Shown in pieces: positions 26,551-34,272 of a stretch of DNA of 64,000 nt; the first letter of the stretch is position 1; every line of letters begins with the position of its first letter. This DNA comes from DTYU01 sp040757355 (GTDB taxonomy: Bacteria; Bacillota; Desulfotomaculia; Desulfotomaculales; Ammonificaceae). The notes under the pieces were generated by a model that searched no databases, had not been told where the DNA came from, and worked only from the letters and a program-made list of their open reading frames with translations. The stretch spans positions 23,913-87,912 of the forward strand of contig JBFLWY010000006.1 in the NCBI GenBank assembly GCA_040757355.1, in the 5' to 3' direction. The translations under genes and the position numbers were made by a program.

Positions 26551-26579
26551 TTGTCGCGGCTGAATGCGCGGTGTATAAT
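26551..26579 (+). promoter_or_regulatory. Promoter of the tRNA-Cys gene
   Basis: TTGTCG, 17-bp spacer, perfect TATAAT ending 21 bp before the tRNA. Confidence 0.65.
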
Positions 26580-26600
26580 AGATGAGCAAGAACCTTTGAC

Positions 26601-26675
26601 GGCGGCATAGCCAAGTGGCAAGGCGACGGTCTGCAAAACCGTTATGCGGCGGTTCGAATCCGCCTGCCGCCTCCA
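26601..26675 (+). tRNA. tRNA-Cys (anticodon GCA)
   Basis: Complete cloverleaf: acceptor GGCGGCA/TGCCGCC, anticodon arm ACGGT-CTGCAAA-ACCGT with anticodon GCA, T arm GGCGG-TTCGAAT-CCGCC, discriminator T and encoded CCA. Its 3' 53 bp (26623-26675) are duplicated at 34628-34680, marking it as the integration site of the 8-kb element. The tRNA stays intact because the element sits downstream. Confidence 0.95.
26623..26675 (+). repeat. attL, 53-bp direct repeat
   Basis: Begins GCGACGGTCTGC in the D/anticodon-arm part of tRNA-Cys and ends with its CCA. Identical to 34628-34680. Confidence 0.95.
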
Positions 26676-26729
26676 GAACTAAACCACAAGCGGGTTTGAG
26701 CGTTTTTAGGCAGAGCGACGGTGTTACAA

Positions 26730-26801
26730 ACCGTTGCCCAAAAAACACCCCTGAAAACGTGAAAACCGTTGCTCATAAAAACCCCGTTTAACGACAACGG
26801 T
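26730..26801. promoter_or_regulatory. Candidate left arm-type integrase sites
   Basis: ACCGTTG at 26730 and 26765 and its complement CAACGGT at 26795. The same heptamer recurs near the right end at 33970, 34514, 34556 and 34596. Both ends share GTGAAAACCGTTG. The att core itself contains CAAAACCGTTATG. Confidence 0.55.
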
Positions 26802-26838
26802 CTCCAAGATTATGTCAACGAAAGGAGGCCGTTTTCTT

Positions 26839-27792
26839 ATGTCCAGGGTCCTCAAGCTTACCGTTTCCGTTCCTTCCACGTGGGAGACCGTCTTAGAAGA
26901 ATTCCTGCTATGGAAGCAGGCCGAAGGGAAGGCACCCCGGACGTTAAAGGACTACCAAAACCACATAACCGCTTTCTTCAGGGATAACCCCGAAGCATGG
27001 CGGGACCACAACAGCCTGAAACTCGCCGCCAGGAAACACTTCGCCTCCCTTACCGGCAAGAGTGCCACCACCTACAACCTGCGAAGGGAATACCTCAAAG
27101 CCTTCTTCGGATGGTGTCTTACGGAGGGATACCTGCCGGCTAACCCGGTCGAGGGATTACCTAAGCGGAAGAATGAAGGCAGGCCGCGAAGCATACCGGA
27201 GGACGTTCTCCGTAAGTTCATCAGCCTGCCCGACAAAAGCACTTACACCGGTATTCGGGACACCGCCTTAATTCTCCTGCAAGTGGATTCAGGTTTGAGG
27301 CCGGGGGAGGCTTTGCTTCTAACGCCGTCCTGCTTCAACCTGAAGATGCTGGAGGTCGAGGTCCCTTCTTACGCCGCTAAGACCAGGGAAGGCCGCACCG
27401 TGGTTATCTCTCCGCAGACCGCGAAGGCCGTTCAACGGCTTCTGTCGGTAAGGCCGCCTGATTGGACGGAGGACGTTCCTGTATTCGCCTCTCAGGATGG
27501 TACCCCGCTAAGCATCAACTCCTGGGGGCACCGGATGGCACAGTACAGCAAGCGGTTAAGGGTCAAGGTTACACCTTACAGCCTACGCCATACCGCCGCC
27601 ATAGAAAGCCTTCGTAATGGGGGAAACGTCTTCTACGTCCAGCGGCAGTTAGGCCATGCCAGCCTTGTAATGACCAAGCGGTACGTCCACCTGGTGGAAG
27701 GTGACTTGCACCGGGAACACAGCAAGGCTTCTCCCGTGGGAAACCTCTTTCCTTCACGCAGCAGGGCAGGGAAGGTGAAGCCGAATGATTAA
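26839..27792 (+). CDS. int: Tyrosine recombinase (integrase) of the element
   Basis: 317 aa from ATG 26839, ten bases after AAAGGAGG. The N-terminal SAM-like DNA-binding domain (about 15-95) is followed by the catalytic domain with Arg in DSGLRPGEA (near 161), His-x-x-Arg in YSLRHTAA (near 250), His in LGHAS (near 275) and the nucleophile Tyr in TKRYVH (near 284). All five catalytic positions are present, so it should be active. It lies just inside attL, the usual place for tRNA-directed integrases. The next ORF overlaps its stop. Confidence 0.95.
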   Translation: MSRVLKLTVSVPSTWETVLEEFLLWKQAEGKAPRTLKDYQNHITAFFRDNPEAWRDHNSLKLAARKHFASLTGKSATTYNLRREYLKAFFGWCLTEGYLPANPVEGLPKRKNEGRPRSIPEDVLRKFISLPDKSTYTGIRDTALILLQVDSGLRPGEALLLTPSCFNLKMLEVEVPSYAAKTREGRTVVISPQTAKAVQRLLSVRPPDWTEDVPVFASQDGTPLSINSWGHRMAQYSKRLRVKVTPYSLRHTAAIESLRNGGNVFYVQRQLGHASLVMTKRYVHLVEGDLHREHSKASPVGNLFPSRSRAGKVKPND

Positions 27793-28018
27793 GCCGCCTT
27801 CCTTTCCTCCGCTTCCCCGGTGTCCTTATCGGACTTGTCGCTTCAACGGGGGTTGCCTCAGTCCTTCCCTTCGCGGGGTTCTTTCCTACGCCGAAAAACG
27901 CAGGTATGTCCTGCGTTGTCTGTTCAGAATAGGCACCGAATGGGGTAAGCCTTGCATCCACTACATACCCGCTCATTGGGTGACACATTACCCGAAGTGG
28001 TTCCGTGAAAGGAGGTGA
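27785..28018 (+). CDS. Small Cys-rich hypothetical protein
   Basis: 77 aa, overlapping the integrase stop by eight bases and preceded by GGAAGGTG. It has CPYRTCRFNGGC near the N terminus and later Cys residues, suggesting a metal-binding knuckle. I do not recognise a family. Coupling to int suggests a role in recombination or its control, but it could be a spurious frame; the codon pattern is only fair. Confidence 0.45.
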   Translation: MIKPPSFPPLPRCPYRTCRFNGGCLSPSLRGVLSYAEKRRYVLRCLFRIGTEWGKPCIHYIPAHWVTHYPKWFRERR

Positions 28019-28028
28019 TACCGAACCA

Positions 28029-28076
28029 ATGGAAACCAACGCCGTGGAAGACGCCGAAAACGTTTCCTTACGGTGA
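28029..28076 (+). CDS. Possible 15-codon ORF with a perfect Shine-Dalgarno
   Basis: AAAGGAGGTGATACC lies ten or so bases before ATG 28029, and the frame closes at 28076. The sequence is acidic (METNAVEDAENVSLR). The ribosome site matches the anti-SD better than most genes here, so this could be a leader peptide or a remnant of a deleted gene. Confidence 0.25.
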   Translation: METNAVEDAENVSLR

Positions 28077-28110
28077 AACAGCCTTCGCCTTCGCCTCTAT
28101 GCCTTTCAAG

Positions 28111-28150
28111 CAAGCCGGACAAGGGGAATTTACCTTCCCGGCTTGTTTCT
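28111..28150 (+). terminator. Terminator after the int transcript
   Basis: CAAGCCGG / CCGGCTTG with a 19-nt loop that pairs partly, followed by TTTCTTTC. It separates the rightward int unit from the convergent leftward operon. Confidence 0.6.
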
Positions 28151-28206
28151 TTCAGTGCGGGGCATCCTGGACGCGTACAGGGGTATTTAGCTAATATCTT
28201 GTATAT

Positions 28207-28725
28207 TTATTCATCCTCATCGGCACCGGGCTTGTCCCCAACAATCTCAGCTTCAATGATTTTCCCATGGCGATACTCATCTGGGAGCGTCACTTTGATA
28301 TTCACCTGGGCCGGCTGGTTGGAGGCAGCCTTGTCGTCGTATTTCTGCCGGTTCCGAGCTTTAGCCAGAAACATTAAAAGGGTGTCCGAGTAGACCAACT
28401 CGTGCCCAACCAGTTTCCCGCCCTGGTATATTGGCCGTCTGACACCTTTTACCGCCCGGCGGTACGCTTCGTCGGCAAGGAGGTCAGCGGATAGCTTTTC
28501 GGCTTCTTCGAAGGCTTCAGCGTACTCTGGGTCCGTTTTTAACCAGAAATAATGACTCGTTCTGTCAATATTAGCCGTTTGAGCAGCATTTAAAATGGTT
28601 CCGGTGACTACAAACGCCACGAGAAACGCACGTTTTTTTTGATGTCGGATACCGTGGAAGAGATCGATTCGGCCAACCATCTCATCCGTTAAAGCCGGAA
28701 CTTCCCTGTGTTTATCCTCACCCAT
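28207..28725 (-). CDS. Phage small-terminase-like protein
   Basis: 172 aa. The N-terminal half carries a helix-turn-helix of the type FLVAFVVTGTILNAAQTANI (about 33-52), then FWLKTDPEYAEAFEEAEKLS, then AYRRAVKGVRRPIYQGGKLVG and TLLMFLAKARN. This order is seen in small terminase subunits of Gram-positive phages, which recognise pac sites. It is the last gene of the leftward operon, and no large terminase is present. A lone terS is a hallmark of SaPI-like satellites, which redirect a helper's packaging. The family call is by motif order and not certain. Confidence 0.65.
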   Translation of the reverse strand: MGEDKHREVPALTDEMVGRIDLFHGIRHQKKRAFLVAFVVTGTILNAAQTANIDRTSHYFWLKTDPEYAEAFEEAEKLSADLLADEAYRRAVKGVRRPIYQGGKLVGHELVYSDTLLMFLAKARNRQKYDDKAASNQPAQVNIKVTLPDEYRHGKIIEAEIVGDKPGADEDE

Positions 28726-28796
28726 CTATAACACCGCCTTGTTTTGCCCTGTGAAGGGCTTTAAAGTCCGTCGCAATGGCTTTTACCTGCTGCTGA

Positions 28797-29069
28797 TTAG
28801 ATACCCTCAAAACTAACGCTCTTGCCGCACTCTATAAGCATAGAAGCCATTTTATGAGTACCCCCTATACGGACGGCACGCTTGCCAACCTTAATCCTCA
28901 CCGCGGTTTTCGGCACTATAAACGTCCATTCCGGCATATCTTCCACTGGTGACAATCCGGACCGCTTCAACTTGTCGGCTACCCGCCTTGCCGCCGTATA
29001 AACCGAAGCGGTGCCTTCCTCCTCGTTGAAGTTGATGATGGTCTCCTGTTCATAGCTTGTAAGCCCCAT
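28797..29069 (-). CDS. Phage-type hypothetical protein (TSYEQET family)
   Basis: 90 aa from ATG 29069 (GTG 29084 is an alternative closer to GAGGAGG). It starts MGLTSYEQETIINFNEEEGT, a wording I recall from small proteins common in Firmicute prophages. It continues ASVYTAARRVADKLKRSGL and a C-terminal VRIGGTHKM. Function unknown. It is part of the leftward operon, spaced 19 bp after the preceding gene. Confidence 0.65.
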   Translation of the reverse strand: MGLTSYEQETIINFNEEEGTASVYTAARRVADKLKRSGLSPVEDMPEWTFIVPKTAVRIKVGKRAVRIGGTHKMASMLIECGKSVSFEGI

Positions 29070-29088
29070 CGCCTTCACCCTCACCTCC

Positions 29089-29310
29089 TCATGTCAGCCC
29101 GGTCCAGCACGGCGGGCCATTGTCCCTGGTCCCCGGTTTCGCCTGCCGGTGATAGTCCTTCTCGTGCCTTCTGTACCGCTTGCCCCGCCTAACAGCCCGG
29201 TCATACAACTCCGGGCACCTACTCAACAGCCAGGCCGCCTCCTGTGTTGTTAGGATAGCGATACAGCCTTTGGAAAGGGGGATTATTACTTCTTCGCGAT
29301 AACGGGGCAT
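29089..29310 (-). CDS. Small basic hypothetical protein
   Basis: 73 aa from ATG 29310 behind AGGAGGCGGCGAG; the longer frame lacks a ribosome site. It begins MPRYREEVIIPLSKGCIAIL, has TTQEAAWLLSRCPELYD (possible helix-turn-helix-like pair) and an Arg/Lys/His-rich tail. Its start touches the stop of the preceding gene, showing tight operon packing. Confidence 0.55.
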   Translation of the reverse strand: MPRYREEVIIPLSKGCIAILTTQEAAWLLSRCPELYDRAVRRGKRYRRHEKDYHRQAKPGTRDNGPPCWTGLT

Positions 29311-29552
29311 TATCTCGCCGCCTCCTCGCTGTGCCTGTCCAGTATCCGCCGCCACCGCCTTTCCCAGTCCTTGGGCTTACTGCGGCATAAACCGCGAATA
29401 CTGGGGTAACGCGAAAGGGTAGGGAATAGTTCGCAGGTGGGGCCGTCTATGCATATCCCCTTCCTACGACACTCCCGCTTTGGCGGTTGGACGTAAACCG
29501 CCTTCCCAGCCTTGATTAGATTCAGCAGCAGGTCCTTTTCCCCGGTGGCCAT
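29310..29552 (-). CDS. Small Cys-containing hypothetical protein
   Basis: 80 aa. Four Cys residues in the middle (RECRRKGICIDGPTCELF and GLCRSK) could form a zinc site; the C terminus is strongly basic (DWERRWRRILDRH). Its stop overlaps the next gene by one base. Not recognised. The ATG at 29552 has only a weak ribosome site. Confidence 0.55.
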   Translation of the reverse strand: MATGEKDLLLNLIKAGKAVYVQPPKRECRRKGICIDGPTCELFPTLSRYPSIRGLCRSKPKDWERRWRRILDRHSEEAAR

Positions 29553-29556
29553 AATA

Positions 29557-30024
29557 TCACCGCCAGTAAAAATAGTTGTCCCGGTATTCGGGGGTCCCTA
29601 ACTTCGGGCAGGGGAGGTTCTCCTCCGTCCACGTCCAGAATCCATAACGCGGGGGTTTCCTCTCCCAGTTCTCCTCCGCCGCGAACACGGATAACAGGAA
29701 GTCCACCGTTTCCTCAAACCCCTCGTGGGTCTTTAGGGTTATCTCCCCGAGTTCTCCGCAAAAAAGAGACCAATCTTTGAACATGGGCCGCCTCGCCTTC
29801 AGGAAGTCAATCACTTTTTGAAGCCCGGCGTCGTTCAACTGAAAGCACCGCGAAGGGTTGCAGGTCGTAAGGTCGTAACGGACATAAGCCGTCTTCGGGT
29901 TCAGCTTCACCGCGATAAAAGGCTTATCGTTCTCGATACACCACCGCCGGTAGGCCACCCAATCCTTGCTCCACCGGCTTACCAGGTAACCCCTCTTTTT
30001 CGCTTCCCTTAGCAAAAGGTTCAT
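29557..30024 (-). CDS. Hypothetical protein of the element
   Basis: 155 aa, rich in Trp/Tyr/Arg (WSKDWVAYRRWC, ENWERKPPRYGFWTWTEENLP). I recognise no domain. It is the first gene after the iteron block in the leftward direction, followed four bases later by the next gene. Its ATG at 30024 follows GGGGGTGCAAAC. Confidence 0.6.
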   Translation of the reverse strand: MNLLLREAKKRGYLVSRWSKDWVAYRRWCIENDKPFIAVKLNPKTAYVRYDLTTCNPSRCFQLNDAGLQKVIDFLKARRPMFKDWSLFCGELGEITLKTHEGFEETVDFLLSVFAAEENWERKPPRYGFWTWTEENLPCPKLGTPEYRDNYFYWR

Positions 30025-30054
30025 GTTTGCACCCCCACATTTTAAGGATTTACC

Positions 30055-30378
30055 GACAAAAGCCCCTCAAAATGCCTGTAACCCGCATGGCTCTAAGGCT
30101 GAAAGTGTCGGAAGGCTACCCGACAGAACCCGACAAAAGCCTTTCCCGCGATACCGTTAAAACCCCCAACGCTTACAGCCACGGCGTTTTCCTCCTTTTG
30201 TCGGACAGTACCCCTTTTGTCGGGTAACCTCCGACAAAAGTCCCGGCCTTACAGCCTCTAAGGTTTGCGGTTCTTTGACCTTACCTTTTGTCACCCTTTT
30301 GTCACCTTTTGTCGGGAGGGTACCCGACAGTTTCCCGCTTACAGCCGCAAGGGATTGAACCCTTTTGTCGGTTTTGTC
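30055..30378. repeat. Iteron block: ten TTTTGTC cores, candidate replication origin
   Basis: A gene-free 325 bp with ten copies of TTTTGTC or its complement GACAAAA, at 30055, 30132, 30196, 30215, 30233, 30286, 30297, 30307, 30363 and 30372. Most are extended to CCTTTTGTCGG. Degenerate GTGTCGG and CCGACAG copies lie near 30106, 30119 and 30324. A second motif, CTTACAGCC, occurs three times (about 30172, 30249, 30338). The block lies immediately downstream of the DUF3987 gene, where SaPI-like satellites carry their origin. Confidence 0.75.
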
Positions 30379-30387
30379 GGGGCACCC

Positions 30388-31767
30388 CTATATATCTTCA
30401 CTTGAAAACACTCTGAAAAGTTCCTGGGGTCGCCCCCCGGTCTGGCGGGTGACAAGCTCCCCTTGCCGCCTTGTTATTAACTTGTCAATTAGCGGGTCAA
30501 GGTCCGCTCTTGTTTGGCAACCCGCCACATTGTAACGCAGAAAGTCCCGGAGACTTACCTCGCCGCCTTTCAAGCGGGCCCAGTTCAACACCACATCCGC
30601 TTTTCTGTCTTCCGGTGTCCGTCCAAGCTCCCGGTAAACTTTTTTCGCCTCTTCCGCGAACCAGAAAGCAAGTGTCCACCCCTCTTTGGCGGTCTGCTCG
30701 TCCAGCTTGTAAGGTTCAGCTTCACCAAGAGCTACCTTTACGCAATGCAGTAAAAGAGACAGCCGCAATGCCTGAGAGGGAGCTTTAGCATACACGCCGC
30801 GAAGGGGAGAACCAATTTTCTGGTAATGAAATTTCCTGACTTCGGACAGGTTGTGCTGCTTCTCCCAGAGGTCCAGTGCATTGGTTGCAGGGGTCACAAC
30901 TTCCGGTTCTCCTGTCAGGCCGGGGCTTAACGCGTAGAGTGCGTTCAATGTGTCCCGGTAATCGGTCCAGGCACGCTCGGATATGATCCTGTCGCTCCAA
31001 AAACACTCTTTACTCTCGGGGTATGCGAACACGAACCGATGAAGCAGGCCGTCCTCGGCCCCCCCCTCGCGGTCGAGAAGCTTATTCAGCACCCCCGGAG
31101 GTATCGCTCCGCAGATACTTATGAAAGGCCGGGGGACCACCAGGGGAGGTTTTGTGATGCGGTCAACCTTCAGCAGCCGGTTGGACCAGAGGCTTAGGTA
31201 GTGCTCCCGGTCGCCGCCTCTACCACCCTTGTATTGCCCTAAAGAAGTAACCAGAGATGTGAGTTCATCGAGAGCCAGCAGTACCCCCCGTGGATTCGAT
31301 TGAAGCACCGAAGCCAAGCCCTCCACTGTAACGTCTGAAACCAGCATACTTTTCAACTTCGGAGGCTTTGGTTTTGAACCGCGTTCCCCTTTCGCGGCGT
31401 TCTCCCATGTGGACATGTCCCGCTCGTACTCACGGTTTTGCTCTTCCCACTCACGGTAAGCGTCTTCCTGCTTCGCCTCCAAGGCTTTAAAAGCCGCAGC
31501 CTGAGCAGGACTTTTACCGCTGCCGGTGTCACAGACCACCCCCGCATAAAGGTTGCAGAAGCCGCCCCAGTCGGCTTTTAACCGCAACCTACGGCTTGTC
31601 CCGATTGCGGTCGAGCAGGCCGCCAGGACAGGCACCGCCAGGAAGTCCACCGGTACGCTGAACGCTGCCGCCCCTTCGAGGCAAAAGCCCCGTAAAGTGG
31701 AGGGAAGGACCTCTACGGGAAAGCCGGTCTGTTCTTCGTGTAACGTAACAATCTCGGTCATAGCCAT
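30388..31767 (-). CDS. DUF3987-type replicative helicase/primase-associated protein
   Basis: 459 aa from the ATG at 31767, which overlaps the upstream stop (TAATG). A P-loop-like CDTGSGKSPAQ lies near residue 75, and a Walker-B-like GVLLALDELTSLV near 160. FISICGAIPPGVLNKLLDREGG with GLLHRFVFAYP near 245-265 is the sensor-like region typical of DUF3987. Such proteins accompany phage and plasmid primases and probably unwind or load at the origin. With the CHC2 protein upstream it forms a split primase-helicase unit. Confidence 0.75.
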   Translation of the reverse strand: MAMTEIVTLHEEQTGFPVEVLPSTLRGFCLEGAAAFSVPVDFLAVPVLAACSTAIGTSRRLRLKADWGGFCNLYAGVVCDTGSGKSPAQAAAFKALEAKQEDAYREWEEQNREYERDMSTWENAAKGERGSKPKPPKLKSMLVSDVTVEGLASVLQSNPRGVLLALDELTSLVTSLGQYKGGRGGDREHYLSLWSNRLLKVDRITKPPLVVPRPFISICGAIPPGVLNKLLDREGGAEDGLLHRFVFAYPESKECFWSDRIISERAWTDYRDTLNALYALSPGLTGEPEVVTPATNALDLWEKQHNLSEVRKFHYQKIGSPLRGVYAKAPSQALRLSLLLHCVKVALGEAEPYKLDEQTAKEGWTLAFWFAEEAKKVYRELGRTPEDRKADVVLNWARLKGGEVSLRDFLRYNVAGCQTRADLDPLIDKLITRRQGELVTRQTGGRPQELFRVFSSEDI

Positions 31768-32327
31768 TACCACCACTCACTAAATTCTTCGATTTCCTCT
31801 CGTGTCCCGTGTTGCACCAGGTTTAATAAAAACTCGATACGCGGTTGCAGCCTACAGGACGCCGCCAAAGCATCTTCGTCGGCTTTCTCGCCAGCAGCCA
31901 TTACGCGAAGGCAAGCCCGGTGTATGACGCAGAGCCCTTCGTAAGCCTCTTGTCGCCAAACTTCAAAAGCGTCACGGTTCGGCAGGTATTCATAACCCCA
32001 CCGAAAATGATTCTTAATAGCAGAACGAATGCGGGGATCTTGTTCGTTAGCGGTGAGAATGTCCGCCCATCTTTTCCACCGGGGAGGGGAAGGAGGCTTT
32101 GCCGGGAGCCTATCGTCCTGGGGTTTATAGTCCAGCCCCAGAGCAGATAAAATTTCGTGAAAGGAACAACCGGAATAGCAATGCAGGAGCACCCTCCCGT
32201 TCCGGCCTGTCCCAACGCTTAAAGAAGGGTGTTTGTCATCGTGGGCTGGGCAGCAGGCAACCCAGCCATGGCCGGCCTTGCGGACGCTTATAAGACGGGG
32301 GAGAACGTCTTCGGGAGTAAGGGGCAT
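31767..32327 (-). CDS. CHC2 zinc-finger primase-type protein
   Basis: 186 aa from ATG 32327 behind GGAGGTGAAGG (GTG 32339 is an alternative). The zinc finger of DnaG-type primases is explicit in residues ~19-50: CCPAHDDKHPSLSV and VLLHCYSGCSFHEI. There is no TOPRIM catalytic domain, so it supplies template recognition only, or needs a partner. It is coupled to the DUF3987 gene. Confidence 0.85.
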   Translation of the reverse strand: MPLTPEDVLPRLISVRKAGHGWVACCPAHDDKHPSLSVGTGRNGRVLLHCYSGCSFHEILSALGLDYKPQDDRLPAKPPSPPRWKRWADILTANEQDPRIRSAIKNHFRWGYEYLPNRDAFEVWRQEAYEGLCVIHRACLRVMAAGEKADEDALAASCRLQPRIEFLLNLVQHGTREEIEEFSEWW

Positions 32328-32328
32328 A

Positions 32329-32706
32329 TCAACCTTCACCTCCCGCCGCGAATAACTCTAACTGCTGCTGCTTGACGTTCCGCCAGTAGCGGTAAGACAG
32401 GTAAACTCGCTCCGGGTGTAGGCTGCCAACCCGCTCACGGGTTGCCTTCGGGTGACTCAGGAGCATCGTCAGGGGAATTTCATAGGTAGCAGAACCGACA
32501 ACGTGCCGAACAATGCAATTCTCCGGTAACGGGGGGTCGTATTTAACGTCAACCCCCGCACAACCGCGGATTTTAAGAACGTCTTGCGGTCGGATACGCT
32601 GCTTAAAAACGGGCCGCCTATTCCCACAGATGAGGACACCAACGGGACGCCAAACACCACGAACCAGGGCTTTTATCCGGGTCCCTTTTCGCGTAGAATG
32701 GTTCAC
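32329..32706 (-). CDS. Hypothetical protein of the element
   Basis: 125 aa from GTG 32706, seven bases after GAGGAG; the longer frame upstream overlaps non-coding sequence. It has a compact basic N-terminal half (RKGTRIKALVRGVWRPVGVLI) and a C terminus resembling a nucleic-acid-binding tail (ERVYLSYRYWRNVKQQQLEL). Not recognised. It lies one base from the primase-type gene. Confidence 0.55.
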   Translation of the reverse strand: MNHSTRKGTRIKALVRGVWRPVGVLICGNRRPVFKQRIRPQDVLKIRGCAGVDVKYDPPLPENCIVRHVVGSATYEIPLTMLLSHPKATRERVGSLHPERVYLSYRYWRNVKQQQLELFAAGGEG

Positions 32707-32845
32707 AGAGAAACTCCTCTCTCCCCGCCGGGGGCCAGTACCCCCGGCTTTTGTTATCGCGTGAGGACCAACGCCGTAATCGTCACCCCGCCCAATAGCA
32801 GCAACCACGCCCACAACCACGCCCAACGCTTGACGAAATTCAAAA

Positions 32846-33016
32846 TTATTCCCCTCCCTTCGCTAACCGCGTCAAAGCTGACAGCGGAATTCTTCTCTGT
32901 CGCGGGGATAGGACCAAAACTGGGAGTTTTCCCTCCCGAATCAGCCTCCAGATTTTCAACCGCGGGACCTTCAGCACTTCTGCCGCCTCTTTGGGGGTCA
33001 GAAACCGCTCTTCCAT
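32846..33016 (-). CDS. Excisionase-like helix-turn-helix protein, 56 aa
   Basis: 56 codons from ATG 33016, directly behind AGGAGGTG, to the stop at 32846. The peptide begins MEERFLTPKEAAEVLKVPRL and continues KIWRLIREGKLPVLVLSPRQRRI. This is the classic HTH_17/MerR-like winged helix of phage excisionases and AlpA regulators. It is first in the leftward operon, right beside the switch region, so it may act as both Xis and regulator. Confidence 0.8.
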   Translation of the reverse strand: MEERFLTPKEAAEVLKVPRLKIWRLIREGKLPVLVLSPRQRRIPLSALTRLAKGGE

Positions 33017-33035
33017 CTCGAACACCTCCTATCCC

Positions 33036-33065
33036 ATTATCCCAAACGCCTGTTGTTTTGGTCAA
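33036..33065 (-). promoter_or_regulatory. Leftward promoter of the replication/packaging operon
   Basis: On the minus strand: TTGACC, 18-bp spacer, GATAAT, 20 bp before the excisionase-like start. It is back to back with the rightward promoter at 33073. Confidence 0.6.
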
Positions 33066-33072
33066 ACTTCTA

Positions 33073-33101
33073 TTGACATTACAAGCACCTTAAAATATAC
33101 T
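33073..33101 (+). promoter_or_regulatory. Rightward promoter of the element
   Basis: Perfect TTGACA, 17-bp spacer, TATACT. A CATTACA half-site (33077-33083) overlaps the -35. Confidence 0.75.
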
Positions 33102-33136
33102 TAGAACAACACTTTATGAAGTCAAAGAAAAACCGA

Positions 33137-33151
33137 TGTAATGGCATTACA
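33137..33151. promoter_or_regulatory. Candidate operator TGTAATGGCATTACA
   Basis: A perfect 7-1-7 inverted repeat 36 bp after the rightward -10. Half-sites CATTACA at 33077 (in the promoter) and TATTACA at 33163 suggest a repressor binding several sites. Confidence 0.6.
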
Positions 33152-33171
33152 AAAAAGAGGTGTATTACAGG

Positions 33172-33939
33172 GTGCAGTTATTCTTTCAAACGAAGAACGG
33201 GAAGGAATACTCCTTTGAAGGGGACGCGTGGAAGCCCGTGAAGGAAGCCTACGCGGTAAAGTTGCTCAACGCCGTCTTCAAGGAGGACCTCCAGGCGGTG
33301 GAAGGCTATACCGGGGTTGTCGGGGAGGAGGAAAACATCCGTCTTATATGGCCAATAATGCTCCTCGCGAGAGACCTCGCGGCGAAGCGGACCGCGAAGG
33401 CACTGGAGGAGGAGATAGCGTATTACCCGGTTTGGAAAAAGAACCTCCGGGAAAAGTGGCTTAAACAGCGTAAGGGGGAAATACTTTATTACCTAAACGG
33501 GGAGAACCCCGCACTCTGGGAAACGTGGAAAGGGGTTGAGGTTTTCCCCTTTTACGCGAAAGGGAACCGCATCGGGTGGTTTGTGGAGGTCAGGAACGAA
33601 CTTGAGGCGGCGGCGGCGGAAACGGTCCTCCCTTATATACACGGGTGGAAGGTCCCCTTCCGGGTGTGTGTGAACCACCTGCATTTCTACTACGGGAAAG
33701 AGTGCCCGTTGTGCCTGCCGGGGAAAAAGCTAAAAGCGGATTTTCTTAACCTGCTTCGCGTCCACAAAAGCAGGGAAACGAAAGTGAACGAAGCTCGAAT
33801 GGAGATAGACACAATCCGTAAAAGGGTGAACACCCGCGGGCTTTCGGTTGGGGTGCTGAAGGAGTACAAGAAGATTTGCGAAAATTATGGACTCCCCACT
33901 AAAAAGGTGGAGAACCTCCTGAAAATTTTCCAACGGTGA
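33172..33939 (+). CDS. Hypothetical protein of the element (rightward)
   Basis: 255 aa from GTG 33172, nine bases after GAGGTG; GTG 33160 is an alternative. It is rich in aromatic and basic residues. A CVNHLHFYYGKECPLC stretch (about 168-183) supplies three Cys and two His, a probable zinc site. The C-terminal 60 residues are helical and charged. I recognise no family and no obvious HTH. Its position opposite the excisionase-like gene, behind an operator, is where a lysogeny-type repressor would be expected, but nothing in the sequence proves that. Confidence 0.6.
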   Translation: MQLFFQTKNGKEYSFEGDAWKPVKEAYAVKLLNAVFKEDLQAVEGYTGVVGEEENIRLIWPIMLLARDLAAKRTAKALEEEIAYYPVWKKNLREKWLKQRKGEILYYLNGENPALWETWKGVEVFPFYAKGNRIGWFVEVRNELEAAAAETVLPYIHGWKVPFRVCVNHLHFYYGKECPLCLPGKKLKADFLNLLRVHKSRETKVNEARMEIDTIRKRVNTRGLSVGVLKEYKKICENYGLPTKKVENLLKIFQR

Positions 33940-34041
33940 AACAGAAGGAAGGGGGCTCTTGAAGTAGAACAACGGTCTTACCACACGGGTTTCTGAGTAA
34001 AAAACGGCGAAGGGGCATACTGTAATAAGGGGTGAAGACAA

Positions 34042-34272
34042 ATGGCACTGCAGAAGTTCATGGCCATCATGGAATGGGACGAAGAAGGTAAGGGGTACGT
34101 TGTGACCGTTCCTTCTTTGCCGGGGTGTTTTACGCAAGGAGATACTAAAGAGGAAGCCCTGGAGAGAGTGAAAGAAGCTATTCAGGGGTATCTTGAAACG
34201 TTAAAACAAGAGGGGTTGCCGTTACCGGGTAACGTAGAATTTGCTGAAATCCAGGTAGAGGTTGCTTCGTGA
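34042..34272 (+). CDS. hicB: HicB antitoxin
   Basis: 76 aa. The partial RNase-H fold is clear: FMAIMEWDEEGKGYVVTVPSLPGCFTQGDTKEEALERVKEAI, the canonical HicB pattern. There is no C-terminal DNA-binding extension, so autoregulation may need the complex. The ATG at 34042 is behind GGGGTGAAG. It precedes and overlaps hicA by four bases. Confidence 0.9.
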   Translation: MALQKFMAIMEWDEEGKGYVVTVPSLPGCFTQGDTKEEALERVKEAIQGYLETLKQEGLPLPGNVEFAEIQVEVAS

